Shown: piece after piece, positions 55,415-64,000 of the stretch | Numbering within the stretch: the first letter of the stretch is position 1 | How the letters are laid out: each line of letters opens with the position of its first letter | From: Saprospiraceae bacterium | GTDB taxonomy: Bacteria; Bacteroidota; Bacteroidia; Chitinophagales; Saprospiraceae | DNA: 64,000 bases | Direction: 5' to 3' | Assembly (NCBI GenBank): GCA_016722295.1 | Contig: JADKGL010000026.1 | Location: 124,001-188,000, forward strand | The notes under the pieces: model-generated | What the model saw: the letters and a program-made list of their open reading frames with translations, nothing else | Told to the model about the DNA's origin: nothing | Database searches by the model: none | Translations under genes and position numbers: made by a program

Positions 55415-56197
55415 ATGAGTAATCTAAGAGTTAGTCTTCTCCAATCAGAAATACAATGGGAAAATCGAAAAGCGAATCTCGATTTCTATTCGAATTTCAT
55501 AAACAATAATTTAAAGGAGCCAACGGACATAATTATTCTTCCAGAAATGTTTACTTCAGGTTTTACAATGAATGTAAAACAATGTCACGATAGTATGGAT
55601 GGAGAAACGATCCAATGGATGAGGCAAATGTCTTCACAATATCATACAGCGATTTGTGGATCAGTTATTATTAAAGAGGAAGAATTTTATTACAATCGAT
55701 TTTTGTGGGTAGATGCTGTGCAAAATCATGTCTTGACATATGACAAAAAACATTTGTTTTGTTTAGCACAAGAGGATCATTTTTATAAAGCGGGAAATGA
55801 GAAATTATTGATAGAATACAAAGGATGGAAGATCGCGCCCTATATATGTTATGATCTAAGATTTCCAGTGTGGATGCGAAATGTCGAACAAGCAGATCTG
55901 CAGATCGTAGTAGCCAATTTTCCTGCAAAACGCCGCACAGCATGGAATGGATTATTACCAGCACGCGCTATAGAAAATCAGTGTTATCTTGCAGGAGTAA
56001 ATCGCATAGGAGTAGATGGCATAGGCATAGAATACAGCGGAGATTCAAATCTCTACAACTATGAGGGAGAAGCTCTTTTCGCAAACCAATCGGAAGCGAC
56101 TATTCAAACGGCTACTCTTGATAAAAATAAATTGGATCTTTATAGAAGAGCATATCCATTTTTGAAAGATCGAGATCTTTTTAGGTTTGACAGTTAA
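55415..56197 (+). CDS. Carbon-nitrogen hydrolase, omega-amidase (YafV/Nit2) type
   Basis: 260 residues of the nitrilase superfamily. The catalytic triad is Glu44 (ILPEMFTSGF), Lys111 (YDKKHLF) and Cys145 (ICYDLRFP). The DLRFPVWMRN sequence following the Cys and the TSGF after the Glu are as in YafV-like omega-amidases, which hydrolyse 2-oxoglutaramate or 2-oxosuccinamate; exact substrate is inferred. Cytoplasmic. 29 bases after mlaD. Confidence 0.9.
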   Translation: MSNLRVSLLQSEIQWENRKANLDFYSNFINNNLKEPTDIIILPEMFTSGFTMNVKQCHDSMDGETIQWMRQMSSQYHTAICGSVIIKEEEFYYNRFLWVDAVQNHVLTYDKKHLFCLAQEDHFYKAGNEKLLIEYKGWKIAPYICYDLRFPVWMRNVEQADLQIVVANFPAKRRTAWNGLLPARAIENQCYLAGVNRIGVDGIGIEYSGDSNLYNYEGEALFANQSEATIQTATLDKNKLDLYRRAYPFLKDRDLFRFDS

Positions 56198-56245
56198 TTG
56201 ATTTTTTAAATTAAAAATTATAATAGAATCTTAAATCTAAATTGT

Positions 56246-56821
56246 TTAAATAAATTTTATGAAAAACAAGGCAGACAAATCAGCATCGTCAGAATATTTA
56301 CTATATTGGTTTCCAAAAGGAGCACAAAAGTGTAACCCAGTTTCAAAGTGTTTTGAAAATTGATATTGCAGAGATAAAGTTAATCCAAAATAGTCATCGT
56401 CTAAATCAAAGATTTGATCAAAAAAAGAACCAGTAGCACTCAATTCATGGATTTGTTTATAATCAAGTCCAATGGCAAATTTTTTATATATCCTATAACT
56501 TAAACCTATGCTTCCTTCAGCATTTATGATTTCTCCTGAAAAATTTATAGAAGGATAAAATTGATTAAATTTTAGTTTTGAATATTTTAATTCACTAGTT
56601 GCATAAAATGCAAATCGATTTAATCTATACAACAATCGATAACCAACAGAACTTTGCCAACTATTTATAAACTTATGATTTTTTAGTGTTTGATAATTCC
56701 GATGTCCAGCTACATGTTGATATAAATTCACTCCAGGAGCTAGATATATAGAATACTGAAATTTAGCAATTGCTAACTTTTAAAAAGGCAAAAAGAGCAA
56801 AAAAAATAAGTTTAACTTCAT
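56246..56821 (-). pseudogene. Outer-membrane barrel protein gene with in-frame stop in the signal peptide
   Basis: Reading leftward from the ATG at 56821, MKLNLFFLLFLPF is followed by TAA (56782-56780). The same frame then continues KLAIAKFQYSIYLAPGVNLYQHVAGH to the stop at 56246, 192 codons in all. The start makes a normal signal peptide only if the stop is read through. The remaining ~160 residues have alternating barrel strands and end in Phe-Ile, as in small porin-like proteins of Bacteroidota. One changed base would restore the gene. The disrupted homopolymer-rich stretch begins ~75 bases upstream, so a sequencing error is as likely as a real nonsense mutation. Confidence 0.65.
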
Positions 56822-56894
56822 TTTATTAATTTTCATATTTTGAACATTGCATTTGAAATAGACAAAAAAGAATTAGAAATAGATTAAGTTTCAT

Positions 56895-57425
56895 ATACTT
56901 TATGAAAAAAACCACCCAAAGCACCCCCCCCGTTTGGGGGAGACTTTATATGGACCGGCCAACACAAAAAAAAAAGGGGCCCCACCCAAAAAATTAATTA
57001 TTTTGGAAAGGAAGGGAAGGAGAAAACCAAAATAATTCCCACCCAAAAAAACATATTTAAAAAAAAACCACCCCCCGGGCCCCCCGACCGGTTTTAAACA
57101 AACCAAAGTTAAATTTTTTTTTTTTTTTTAAAATTAAAACCCCCCCCGGCCCCCCGCGGTCCCCAGGTCCCCCAAGAAGAAGGGGGGGGGGGGGGAAGGG
57201 GATGAAATTTTTTTATAAATTTTTTTTTTCCTCTGGGGGAAAAACGAAAAACGATAAAAAGTATTTACCCACCCCCCCCCCCCGTTTTTTTTTTTTTTAA
57301 ATTTACGATTTGTTTTTTCTTGATAAGGGGGGGGGAAGAAAGAAAATTATTCCAGGGCCCCGAAGGAGAAAGAAGGAAAAAGAAAAGGAAAAGAAAAAAA
57401 AAAAAAAATAAATTTTTTTTTATTT
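56895..57425. other. Extreme homopolymer-rich stretch, probably corrupted sequence
   Basis: About 530 bases composed almost wholly of homopolymer runs of all four bases: T16 at 57114-57129, G14 at 57182-57195, C12 at 57272-57283, T14 at 57285-57298 and A15 at 57394-57408. Nothing like it occurs elsewhere in the window, where runs rarely exceed 8 or 9. No coding frame or RNA fold is credible. Flanking sequence returns abruptly to normal composition. Whatever belongs here, perhaps the promoter region of the barrel gene on its left, cannot be read. Confidence 0.75.
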
Positions 57426-57452
57426 TAAAAACTTTAATAAATAAGCTTTGAA

Positions 57453-58154
57453 TTATTTAAAAACTGTTCCTATAGTAAGTCCATAGGTATATATTCTACG
57501 GTTGATATTTGCATTAGTACTTGTTCCCAATATATTACAATCAAAAGTAGGCTGAACAAATAATCTGATTTTCTCCGAAAGTTTAATGTCATATCCAATT
57601 CCTAGAACAAAATTGACATTAATTCTTCTAAAAGAAGTAGAACGATCGTTCCATTGATCGCTAGAATATGTTCCATCTTCATACCACTTATTCAATCGTG
57701 AGGTTCTATTTATTTTTATTTGTGGTTCGGCTCCTCCTATAAAATAAAAATTCTGCAATTTATTTTTAAGGTATCTAGTGTATAACACTGGAATGACTAT
57801 GTCTCTATGTTTATAGATGAATTGAGTATATTCTGGAATTACAGGATCTGGCATAGCGACAATCGATTTTTGTTTATTAGTCTTGTATCCAGAATTAGAA
57901 TATCCAATACCGAAACGCAGTTTTGAATTTAGGTCTAAATCATATTCAGAAAAAATAGCAATTTCGTAGGCAAATATGGGATTTTCGATTTTATTCAAGA
58001 CAGAATTAACTACAACAGGTGTTTTTCCATTATTGGAAGTTATGTTGTCAGAAATACAAGGATTTAATGCAAACCCTAATTTAAATTTTTTCTCTTCTTG
58101 GCCAAATACATTTAGAGTACTGATAAAGAAAAGGAGTGCAAATAGTTTTTTCAT
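57453..58154 (-). CDS. Outer-membrane beta-barrel protein (PorT-like)
   Basis: 233 residues. Signal peptide MKKLFALLFFISTLNVFGQ. The mature part is a series of alternating strands (KFKLGFALNPCI, LRFGIGYSNSGY, YFIGGAEPQIKI, VNFVLGIGYDI, YTYGLTIGTVFK) ending in an aromatic-basic pair, as in 8-stranded Bacteroidota barrels. Specific function unknown. Same strand as the disrupted barrel gene at 56246-56821, beyond the corrupted stretch. Confidence 0.85.
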   Translation of the reverse strand: MKKLFALLFFISTLNVFGQEEKKFKLGFALNPCISDNITSNNGKTPVVVNSVLNKIENPIFAYEIAIFSEYDLDLNSKLRFGIGYSNSGYKTNKQKSIVAMPDPVIPEYTQFIYKHRDIVIPVLYTRYLKNKLQNFYFIGGAEPQIKINRTSRLNKWYEDGTYSSDQWNDRSTSFRRINVNFVLGIGYDIKLSEKIRLFVQPTFDCNILGTSTNANINRRIYTYGLTIGTVFK

Positions 58155-58190
58155 AAAAAGTATTTATAGATTTCAAGTTTCAATTTTATC

Positions 58191-58198
58191 CAAAGTTA
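58191..58198 (-). promoter_or_regulatory. -7 promoter box of the PorT-like gene
   Basis: On the minus strand TAACTTTG fits TAnnTTTG, 37 bases upstream of the ATG at 58154; no clear -33 element. Confidence 0.4.
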
Positions 58199-58304
58199 TA
58201 CTTTATTTAAAATACTAGTTAATTTTATCTATTTTTTTTACAGGTGTTGGCAGTTTATTTTAAAAAATAGCAAAGAGACAAAAATACTGTAGTCTTAAAA
58301 ATCC

Positions 58305-58928
58305 TCACATCGCCTGGTAATAAATACTTTTTTCCTTAAAGTAATCTTCTTCAAAGTAATCTGAAATCGGAAATTTTTCAACATGTCGTTTTTCTTCTGG
58401 TGTTATTTCTGATTCTATATGAATTCCTTTGTAGCAAAACAAACCATTTGGTCTGCCACTGATCTGTTGTTTTGAAATCAGGGGTTTTGACCATTGTGAG
58501 AGCTGACTATAAGCAGCCACAGCTCTTGATACTACAAAATGATAATGTCCTCTGTGTTCTTCTACACGTTGATGTATCGTTTGGATATTTCGAAGTCCAA
58601 TGCTTTCTGCTATTTCATCGATTACAGTAAGTTTCTTTTTAGTAGAATCTAAAGCGTCAAAAAATACATTTGGAAAATATATCGCAAGAGGAATAGTTGG
58701 AAAGCCACCACCAGTGCCTAGATCCAAGATACGAGTTCCTTTAGTAAATTGAATTACTTTGATCAAACTCATAGAATGCAATACATGATGCAAATACAAA
58801 TTGTCAATATCTTTGCGCGAGATGACATTGATTTTATCATTCCAGTTTTTGTATTCTGAAAATAAAGCTTCGTATTGATGTAATTGAAGATCTGTCAATT
58901 CTGGAAAATATTTTCGAAGTAAATCCAT
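58305..58928 (-). CDS. rsmG: 16S rRNA (guanine-527-N7)-methyltransferase
   Basis: 207 residues from the ATG at 58928, whose first base is shared with the preceding gene's TGA (TGATG); the frame has two further upstream codons that are less likely. The SAM-binding motif RILDLGTGGGFPTIPLAI is near 66-83 (GTGGGFP 71-77). The N-terminal NDKINVISRKDIDNLYLHHVLHS (about 31-52) and the SRAVA motif (VVSRAVAAYSQL) are diagnostic of RsmG/GidB. It methylates the 530 loop of 16S rRNA. Coupled to the GT2 gene. Confidence 0.94.
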   Translation of the reverse strand: MDLLRKYFPELTDLQLHQYEALFSEYKNWNDKINVISRKDIDNLYLHHVLHSMSLIKVIQFTKGTRILDLGTGGGFPTIPLAIYFPNVFFDALDSTKKKLTVIDEIAESIGLRNIQTIHQRVEEHRGHYHFVVSRAVAAYSQLSQWSKPLISKQQISGRPNGLFCYKGIHIESEITPEEKRHVEKFPISDYFEEDYFKEKSIYYQAM

Positions 58929-59983
58929 CACCAAGTTTTTTTAGGAAATAAAAGTAAAGGCATTTGTAAAAGTAGGTGAATTCCATAAAATGCATCTAAA
59001 AATATAAAGGCTGGAAGTAAATCTTTTTCTCTAAATAGTTTTAATTTTTTTTCTAAAACAAGAAATAGTGAAGTCATACGTCCAGCATAAAGTAAACTTG
59101 CCCAAACATACTCTTTCGCAAAAAGCAAGGATATCACTGTAAAATAAAACCCAATCATGCTCATAAAATATATTATTAAATAGATCTGGGAAGAAATAGT
59201 ATATTTTCCAGAAGTAGCATAATGCCTCCATTTTTGTAAAAAATACTCTTTATAGCTTTTTTTAGCTTCTGTATAAATAAAGGCTTCAGCTGTCAAGCAA
59301 TAATCGCTAGAATGATCTTTCGCTTTCTTATTAACCAAAAGGTCATCATCGCCATATGGAATAGAAAGATCTACACTATTTACGTCGAATACAGATTTAT
59401 GATAAAGCAAATTGCGTCCTACGCCATTATAAGTCATTCCTATTTCTATCCCTCCGAAGCTAGTCAAGGCATTTATAATATTTTCATAACGTATAAATTG
59501 GTTGAGTAATCCTTTCTTTTTGAAATATGGGGCATGTCCTAGAATAATTTCTTTCTTAGGGTCGAAAGCCGCCATTTCAATTCCCCATGACGAAGTAGCA
59601 GGAATACAATCAGCATCAGTAAGTAAAATCCAATCATTTTGGGCGAGCTTTATGCCTGTCTCAAGTGCAAATTTTTTACCGGTTCCCTTATTTGGGAACA
59701 CTTTACTAATTTTATTTTGCCAAATTTCCTCAAAATCTGACGGAATTCCCCCAATACTGTGATCATCTATGAATATTATTTCGTCAACGCCTTGTAAGTT
59801 GTTGAATTGCAGCTGATTTGCCTTAATTTTGTTCCAATCATTTTTAACACAAATGATCAGTGTGACCTTCTTTTCCTTTGGGTAAGCACCTTTTTTTTCT
59901 TTTACCTTTCTAAAAATCACATTCCAATACAAAATCTGTAGTAAGACGACTAGAACTGCTATAATTTTTATTGAAAGAATCAT
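58928..59983 (-). CDS. Membrane-bound family 2 glycosyltransferase
   Basis: 351 residues from the ATG at 59983 (an in-frame TTG lies four codons earlier). An N-terminal helix is followed by a GT2 domain: KKVTLIICVKND, DEIIFIDDHS, the NKGTGKKFALETGI segment, the DxD-type ILLTDADCIPA and a later YGDDDLLVNKKA with an acceptor-side WRHYATS (a Q/RxxRW-like position). Two or three C-terminal membrane helices follow. It probably adds sugars to a lipid or polymer at the inner membrane; donor unknown. Translationally coupled to rsmG, an arrangement with no obvious functional link. Confidence 0.88.
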   Translation of the reverse strand: MILSIKIIAVLVVLLQILYWNVIFRKVKEKKGAYPKEKKVTLIICVKNDWNKIKANQLQFNNLQGVDEIIFIDDHSIGGIPSDFEEIWQNKISKVFPNKGTGKKFALETGIKLAQNDWILLTDADCIPATSSWGIEMAAFDPKKEIILGHAPYFKKKGLLNQFIRYENIINALTSFGGIEIGMTYNGVGRNLLYHKSVFDVNSVDLSIPYGDDDLLVNKKAKDHSSDYCLTAEAFIYTEAKKSYKEYFLQKWRHYATSGKYTISSQIYLIIYFMSMIGFYFTVISLLFAKEYVWASLLYAGRMTSLFLVLEKKLKLFREKDLLPAFIFLDAFYGIHLLLQMPLLLFPKKTW

Positions 59984-60042
59984 TAGTTGGGTCAAAGAAC
60001 GAATTTTTTTCTGAAATATTTAAATATTACGATTTTTTGTAA

Positions 60043-60050
60043 TATGTTTG
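60043..60050 (+). promoter_or_regulatory. -7 promoter box of the C25 peptidase gene
   Basis: TATGTTTG fits TAnnTTTG, 36 bases before the ATG at 60087; the -33 element is unclear. Confidence 0.5.
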
Positions 60051-60086
60051 CGTTTGAAAATAAGTGTTTAAGACAAATTATTGATT

Positions 60087-63000
60087 ATGTTACGAATATA
60101 CCTCCTCAGTCTTTTTGGCTTCTTTTGCCAGCTGGTTTACAGTCAAGTCACCTTTAATGGTACTAAAATGTTCTGTAATGAATGGATCAAAGACCAGCAG
60201 AAATACTATAAAATCAATGTCGCTTCGGATGGTTTATACCAAATTAAAGTCTCCGAACTAAGAGAAAAAGGCATTTTAACTGGTGATTTATTTGGAGAAA
60301 ATGTCCAGATTATGCATTTAGGACAGCAAATACCAGCCTATACTTCTCAAGGAGGGAAGATGTCGGATAATGACTATATCATGTTTTATGGTAAAAAAAA
60401 TAGAGCGGAGTTTGAATATCCATTATTTCAAAATTCTAATGAATTACTCAATTCAGAATACAGTATGTTTACGGATGTGTCTGCTTATTTTTTGACATGG
60501 AACACAAGTTCTTCAAATACGAGATTTTCAAAAATTGATAATATACTAACCGATACGGTACCGAGAGATTTATATTATATTCACTCAGAAAAAATTGTAT
60601 TTACTGATGTAGTCAATAAAAGAGGTCAAGGATTTGGTAATAATTTAAAATACCCAAAATTCGATGTTGGACAAGGATATAGCACATCACCATTTGTTCA
60701 AAAACAAGTAGAGCTGAATTTTAAAAATGTGTATGATAATGGAGACCCCGCAATAGTTACAGCTACCATAGGAGGATACGGAGAAGATGGTACAAGACAC
60801 AAAGCGGAATTTCATCTCAACAATGAATTGAAAGGGTTTGAGTCATTTATAGGATTCAAAGTTAAAACTGGAAGTTTTGAAATTCCAAGTATAGAAATTG
60901 AAGATAAAATGATGCTAAATGTCAAGGCAAATGGAAGCCCAGATGAGCATATCGTACTTTCGAATATTAATTTTACTTATACTAGATCATTTGATTTTGA
61001 TCAATCTTCACAAGCAACGATTACTGTTCCAGCTGCATCAATTAGAAAACATTTGGTTTTAAATAATTTTAAAGGAGGAGCTACAGTTTGGTTAGTAGAT
61101 TTGACAAATAATTTATTGTTGTCTACAGATAGAAATAATGATGGTACTTATAGTTTTCAATTGCCAGTTTCTATAGAGGATAGAACAATATTTATCTGCG
61201 CAGAAGATCAAATCGCATCAATTCAAAATTTCACAGCCTTGCGTTCAGAAAAAATCGTAAATGAAGATATAGATTACCTTATTTTATCGCATGAGAAGTT
61301 GATCAACGATCCATCGCAAATGGTTCAAAAATATGCAGAATATAGAAGAAGTCAAGATGGTGGATCACATAAAGTGAAGATCGTCGATGTAGTAAATTTG
61401 TACGATCAGTTTAGTTTTGGTATTCATGGACATTCAGCTGCATTGCGCAATTATTTTAACTTTGTAAAGACTAAATATCCAAATTTAAAAAATGTATTTA
61501 TCATTGGAAAAGGCGTTTTATTTCAACATTATAGGAAGAATAAATCTATAGAAGAAGAATACAATCTTGTCCCGACTTATGGTATGCCGGGAGCAGATCC
61601 ATTATTAGTCTGTGATGAATCGGACAAACAAATTTATGCAATCGGACGATTGCCAATAACAAATGTTCAACAAATCAGCGATTATCTAACGAAAGTTAAA
61701 GAACACGAATATTATATCAACCATCAAGCAGAAGAGCATGAAAAAATGCATTGGTCAAAGCGCATCATCCATTTAGCTGGTGGTGATCCAAGTTTGTACG
61801 AAACATTGGAATCTCATCTTGATCAAATGGCTGCTATCATTGAGTCAAACCAATATGGTGCATCCGTAAAAACTTTCCATAAGGAACCAAGCGCGCAATC
61901 AAAAGATGAATCTTTAGAAAGTTTAATGGAGATGATCAATACAGGAGTTTCCCTTGTTACATTTATGGGACATTCTGCACAGTTTAGATTAGATTTTAAT
62001 TTATTGAATTCATCTGCATATGCGAATAAAGGAAAGTATCACACATTCATGGCCATGGGTTGTTATGCAGGGCAAATTTTTGAAACACAGCAAAGTATTA
62101 GCGAAGAATATAATTTGATCCCAGACAAAGGATCGATAGTATATTTGTCTAACTCAACTGCAGGAATTCCATACGTATTGAGTGTCTATGGCTCTGAACT
62201 CTATCGCGCTATGGGAGGATCATATTATGGAAAATCAATAGGCGATGCTATTAGAGCGACAAATAATATTATACTAAATGAGACCGATGAATTCATTAAA
62301 ACTCAAGCGATGTCGATCACGTACAATGGTGATCCCGCGATTCGTATGAATGTGTTGAAAGGCCAAGATTTTATGCCTGTACACGCTTCGGCAAAAACTA
62401 TTGAGAGTTCTATTTATTCAAGTGACAAAACTGTTGCTATTAATCTAGATATTATGAATCTCGGCGTGAATTATAATGATTCATTAGAAGTTCAAATTAG
62501 TGTTAAGTTACCAAATGGTGAACTAAAACAAGCATTATCTAAAAAAATTCTATCGCCAAAATATAAGGAAAATATTACATTTAATGTTCCATTATATGGA
62601 GCTGCATCTGTAGGATTGAATAGACTTTTCATTCGATTGGACCCAAATAATTTAATCAATGAATTTCCAAATCCACAAGCTGAAGGGAATAATTCATTGC
62701 TTGATAAAAAAGGAGAAGAAGGAATTGAATTTTTTGTTTTTGGAAATAAAACAACCACTGCGATACCAGCCAATTACTCCATCGTAAATGAAAATCAGCC
62801 GACCTTAGTGGCTTTTAATGCAAATCTTTTTTCAGGAGCAATAAATTATAATTTTGAAATAGATACTACTATATATTTTAATAGTCCATTAAAAGTAGCA
62901 AAGACGATTACACAAGCAGGAGGAACGGTTTCTTGGCCAACAAAAATGAATTTAAGTCCAAATACAGTTTACTATTGGCGAGTAGCAGCAACACAATCAG

Positions 63001-64000
63001 CAAATTCAGCATTGGCATGGCAAAATAGTTCTTTTATTTATTTGCCAAATAGTGCGGAAGGTTTCAATCAATCACATTATTATCAATACAAAAATAATGA
63101 GTTTACAAATTTAAAATTAGAAGCAACTAATCGTCAGTTTGAATATGAAAATGAATTGATCGAATTTAGAGTGTCAAATGGATTTATAGAACTTCCAAGT
63201 TATATTCGACCAAGAATTTATCAAGGAGAGAATTATATCATGGACTACAGATATTGGGAAATATTGGATAATGTATCAGGAATTATCACGACTGTTTTTA
63301 ACATGAAAAATGGTTCTCTTTGGACGAATACTACAGGATCTGATTTCGGAAGTTATGGCGCAGGAGCAGTTGCGGGTAAGCCATTTTTCTTATGGAAAAC
63401 AGAAACCCCAGAAGAGCGAAAAAAGCTTTATGATTTCCTTACACAGTCAATACCAGATGGTACTGTCGTTGTATTGCAAACGTTGCGTCAATATGCGAAT
63501 TCTTATTATCCAGAAGAATGGGAGAAGGATGGAAATTCGAATTTATATACTTTATTAGAATCATATGGAGCTAAAGAAATTTTAAAATTAAAACAATTGG
63601 GTTCTGTACCATATAATCTTGTTTACAAGAAAGCAGATCGTACTTTCGAAGTCAAAGAAAGTGTTGGAAATTTATTTTCTGAAAATGAATTAGTACATTC
63701 ATTTTATGTGCACAAAGACAAAGGAGACATGAATTCAGTGATTGTCGGACCTTCTGCTAATTGGGATAAATTTGAATGGAATTACCATAATTTTAATGCT
63801 AATGAAGATATCCATTCTGTTTCAATAACAGGAGTAAAAACAAACGGATCAGAAGATGTGCTATATACAGATATTACTAATTTGAATCAAGATTTAAGCA
63901 CAGTATCTGCTACGGAGTATCCATATTTAAAATTAAAATGGAAGTCAATAGACGAGAGCAACCGTACTCCTGCACAGTTGGATTATTGGAGAGTTTTGTA
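60087..64000 (+). CDS. PorU2-like C25 (gingipain-fold) cysteine peptidase, T9SS sortase family (3' end outside window)
   Basis: The frame is open from the ATG at 60087 to the window end, at least 1304 codons. Signal peptide MLRIYLLSLFGFFCQLVYSQ. The C25 catalytic domain spans roughly residues 400-760. Its dyad is His629 in TFMGHSAQ and Cys659 in AMGCYAGQ, matching the gingipain His and Cys spacing of about 30; downstream are a VYLSNSTAGIPYV segment and SITYNGDPAIRMNV. After it come fibronectin-like modules (about 790-1000; NLSPNTVYYWRVAA). An ILEI/FAM3-like fold follows at about 1070-1190 (GSLWTNTTGSDFGSYGAG, PDGTVVVLQTLRQYAN). This order is that of PorU2-type sortases, which cut T9SS cargo at the C-terminal domain. 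Divergent from the GT2 gene. Confidence 0.85.
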   Translation, partial: MLRIYLLSLFGFFCQLVYSQVTFNGTKMFCNEWIKDQQKYYKINVASDGLYQIKVSELREKGILTGDLFGENVQIMHLGQQIPAYTSQGGKMSDNDYIMFYGKKNRAEFEYPLFQNSNELLNSEYSMFTDVSAYFLTWNTSSSNTRFSKIDNILTDTVPRDLYYIHSEKIVFTDVVNKRGQGFGNNLKYPKFDVGQGYSTSPFVQKQVELNFKNVYDNGDPAIVTATIGGYGEDGTRHKAEFHLNNELKGFESFIGFKVKTGSFEIPSIEIEDKMMLNVKANGSPDEHIVLSNINFTYTRSFDFDQSSQATITVPAASIRKHLVLNNFKGGATVWLVDLTNNLLLSTDRNNDGTYSFQLPVSIEDRTIFICAEDQIASIQNFTALRSEKIVNEDIDYLILSHEKLINDPSQMVQKYAEYRRSQDGGSHKVKIVDVVNLYDQFSFGIHGHSAALRNYFNFVKTKYPNLKNVFIIGKGVLFQHYRKNKSIEEEYNLVPTYGMPGADPLLVCDESDKQIYAIGRLPITNVQQISDYLTKVKEHEYYINHQAEEHEKMHWSKRIIHLAGGDPSLYETLESHLDQMAAIIESNQYGASVKTFHKEPSAQSKDESLESLMEMINTGVSLVTFMGHSAQFRLDFNLLNSSAYANKGKYHTFMAMGCYAGQIFETQQSISEEYNLIPDKGSIVYLSNSTAGIPYVLSVYGSELYRAMGGSYYGKSIGDAIRATNNIILNETDEFIKTQAMSITYNGDPAIRMNVLKGQDFMPVHASAKTIESSIYSSDKTVAINLDIMNLGVNYNDSLEVQISVKLPNGELKQALSKKILSPKYKENITFNVPLYGAASVGLNRLFIRLDPNNLINEFPNPQAEGNNSLLDKKGEEGIEFFVFGNKTTTAIPANYSIVNENQPTLVAFNANLFSGAINYNFEIDTTIYFNSPLKVAKTITQAGGTVSWPTKMNLSPNTVYYWRVAATQSANSALAWQNSSFIYLPNSAEGFNQSHYYQYKNNEFTNLKLEATNRQFEYENELIEFRVSNGFIELPSYIRPRIYQGENYIMDYRYWEILDNVSGIITTVFNMKNGSLWTNTTGSDFGSYGAGAVAGKPFFLWKTETPEERKKLYDFLTQSIPDGTVVVLQTLRQYANSYYPEEWEKDGNSNLYTLLESYGAKEILKLKQLGSVPYNLVYKKADRTFEVKESVGNLFSENELVHSFYVHKDKGDMNSVIVGPSANWDKFEWNYHNFNANEDIHSVSITGVKTNGSEDVLYTDITNLNQDLSTVSATEYPYLKLKWKSIDESNRTPAQLDYWRVL

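Noticed and set aside
56900..57106. 68-codon minus-strand open frame (Gly/Phe-rich)
   Set aside because: It exists only because of the homopolymer runs in the corrupted stretch; no protein character.
63310..63558. 82-codon plus-strand frame near the window end
   Set aside because: It lies in a different frame inside the large C25 peptidase gene, whose own frame is continuous through this region.
1..64000. tRNA, rRNA or transposase genes
   Set aside because: Both strands were scanned by eye for T-loop motifs, rRNA segments and transposase signatures; none was convincing.

Overview
The window reads as chromosomal DNA of a low-GC Bacteroidota, most likely a Saprospiraceae-like or Chitinophaga-like lineage. 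The evidence is: two proteins with C-terminal type IX secretion (T9SS) sorting domains; a gingipain-fold PorU2-like peptidase; recurrent TAnnTTTG -7 promoter boxes; many outer-membrane barrels; a SurA/LptD/MCE envelope set; and a mevalonate-pathway decarboxylase. No tRNA, rRNA, CRISPR array, phage module or intact insertion sequence was recognised.

Layout. 0-5.8 kb: the end of a surface protein, ubiX, and the minus-strand translation operon rplM-rpsI-rpsB-tsf-pyrH with a good promoter and a terminator. 5.9-11.2 kb: pheT, then a T9SS cargo gene bracketed by two direct copies of a ~222 bp intergenic repeat, then a lipoprotein. 11.5-17.4 kb: two secreted amidohydrolase-fold proteins, a DUF4294 protein and mvaD. 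17.6-24.8 kb (minus): a PagL-type lipid A deacylase, sucA, a glycosyltransferase, an M29 aminopeptidase and a purine nucleoside phosphorylase. 24.9-37 kb: flavin reductase, a beta-helix T9SS cargo, folC, pepP (minus), rpoN and three parvulin/SurA-type periplasmic chaperones.

37.5-50.4 kb holds the most interesting signal. Two parS-like palindromes (38.46 and 38.51 kb) lie 4.5 kb from a 540 bp AT-rich, gene-free stretch (42.66-43.20 kb) with one perfect and several near-consensus DnaA boxes. All genes from 37.5 to 42.66 kb point left and all from 43.2 to 50.4 kb point right, and plus-strand genes become G-rich only to the right. I interpret this as the chromosomal replication origin with its centromere-like sites. 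Leftward genes: ctaA, an alpha/beta hydrolase, an ECF sigma factor with a fused anti-sigma/outer-membrane-barrel protein, and an FGE-fold lipoprotein. Rightward genes form a tightly overlapping run: dtd, a MazG-like hydrolase, an orphan DppC-type permease, a SpoIIE-type phosphatase, a TM2 protein, a CBS protein, a BamA-like protein and nadK, followed by a rhodanese.

50.4-56.2 kb is an envelope block: lptD divergent from an amidase-mlaD-omega-amidase run. 56.2-58.2 kb has two outer-membrane barrel genes separated by about 540 bp of extreme homopolymer-rich sequence that looks like a consensus or assembly failure; the first barrel gene carries an in-frame stop in its signal peptide. 58.3-60 kb: rsmG and a GT2 glycosyltransferase. 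From 60.09 kb to the window end runs a large PorU2-like C25 peptidase gene, cut by the window edge.
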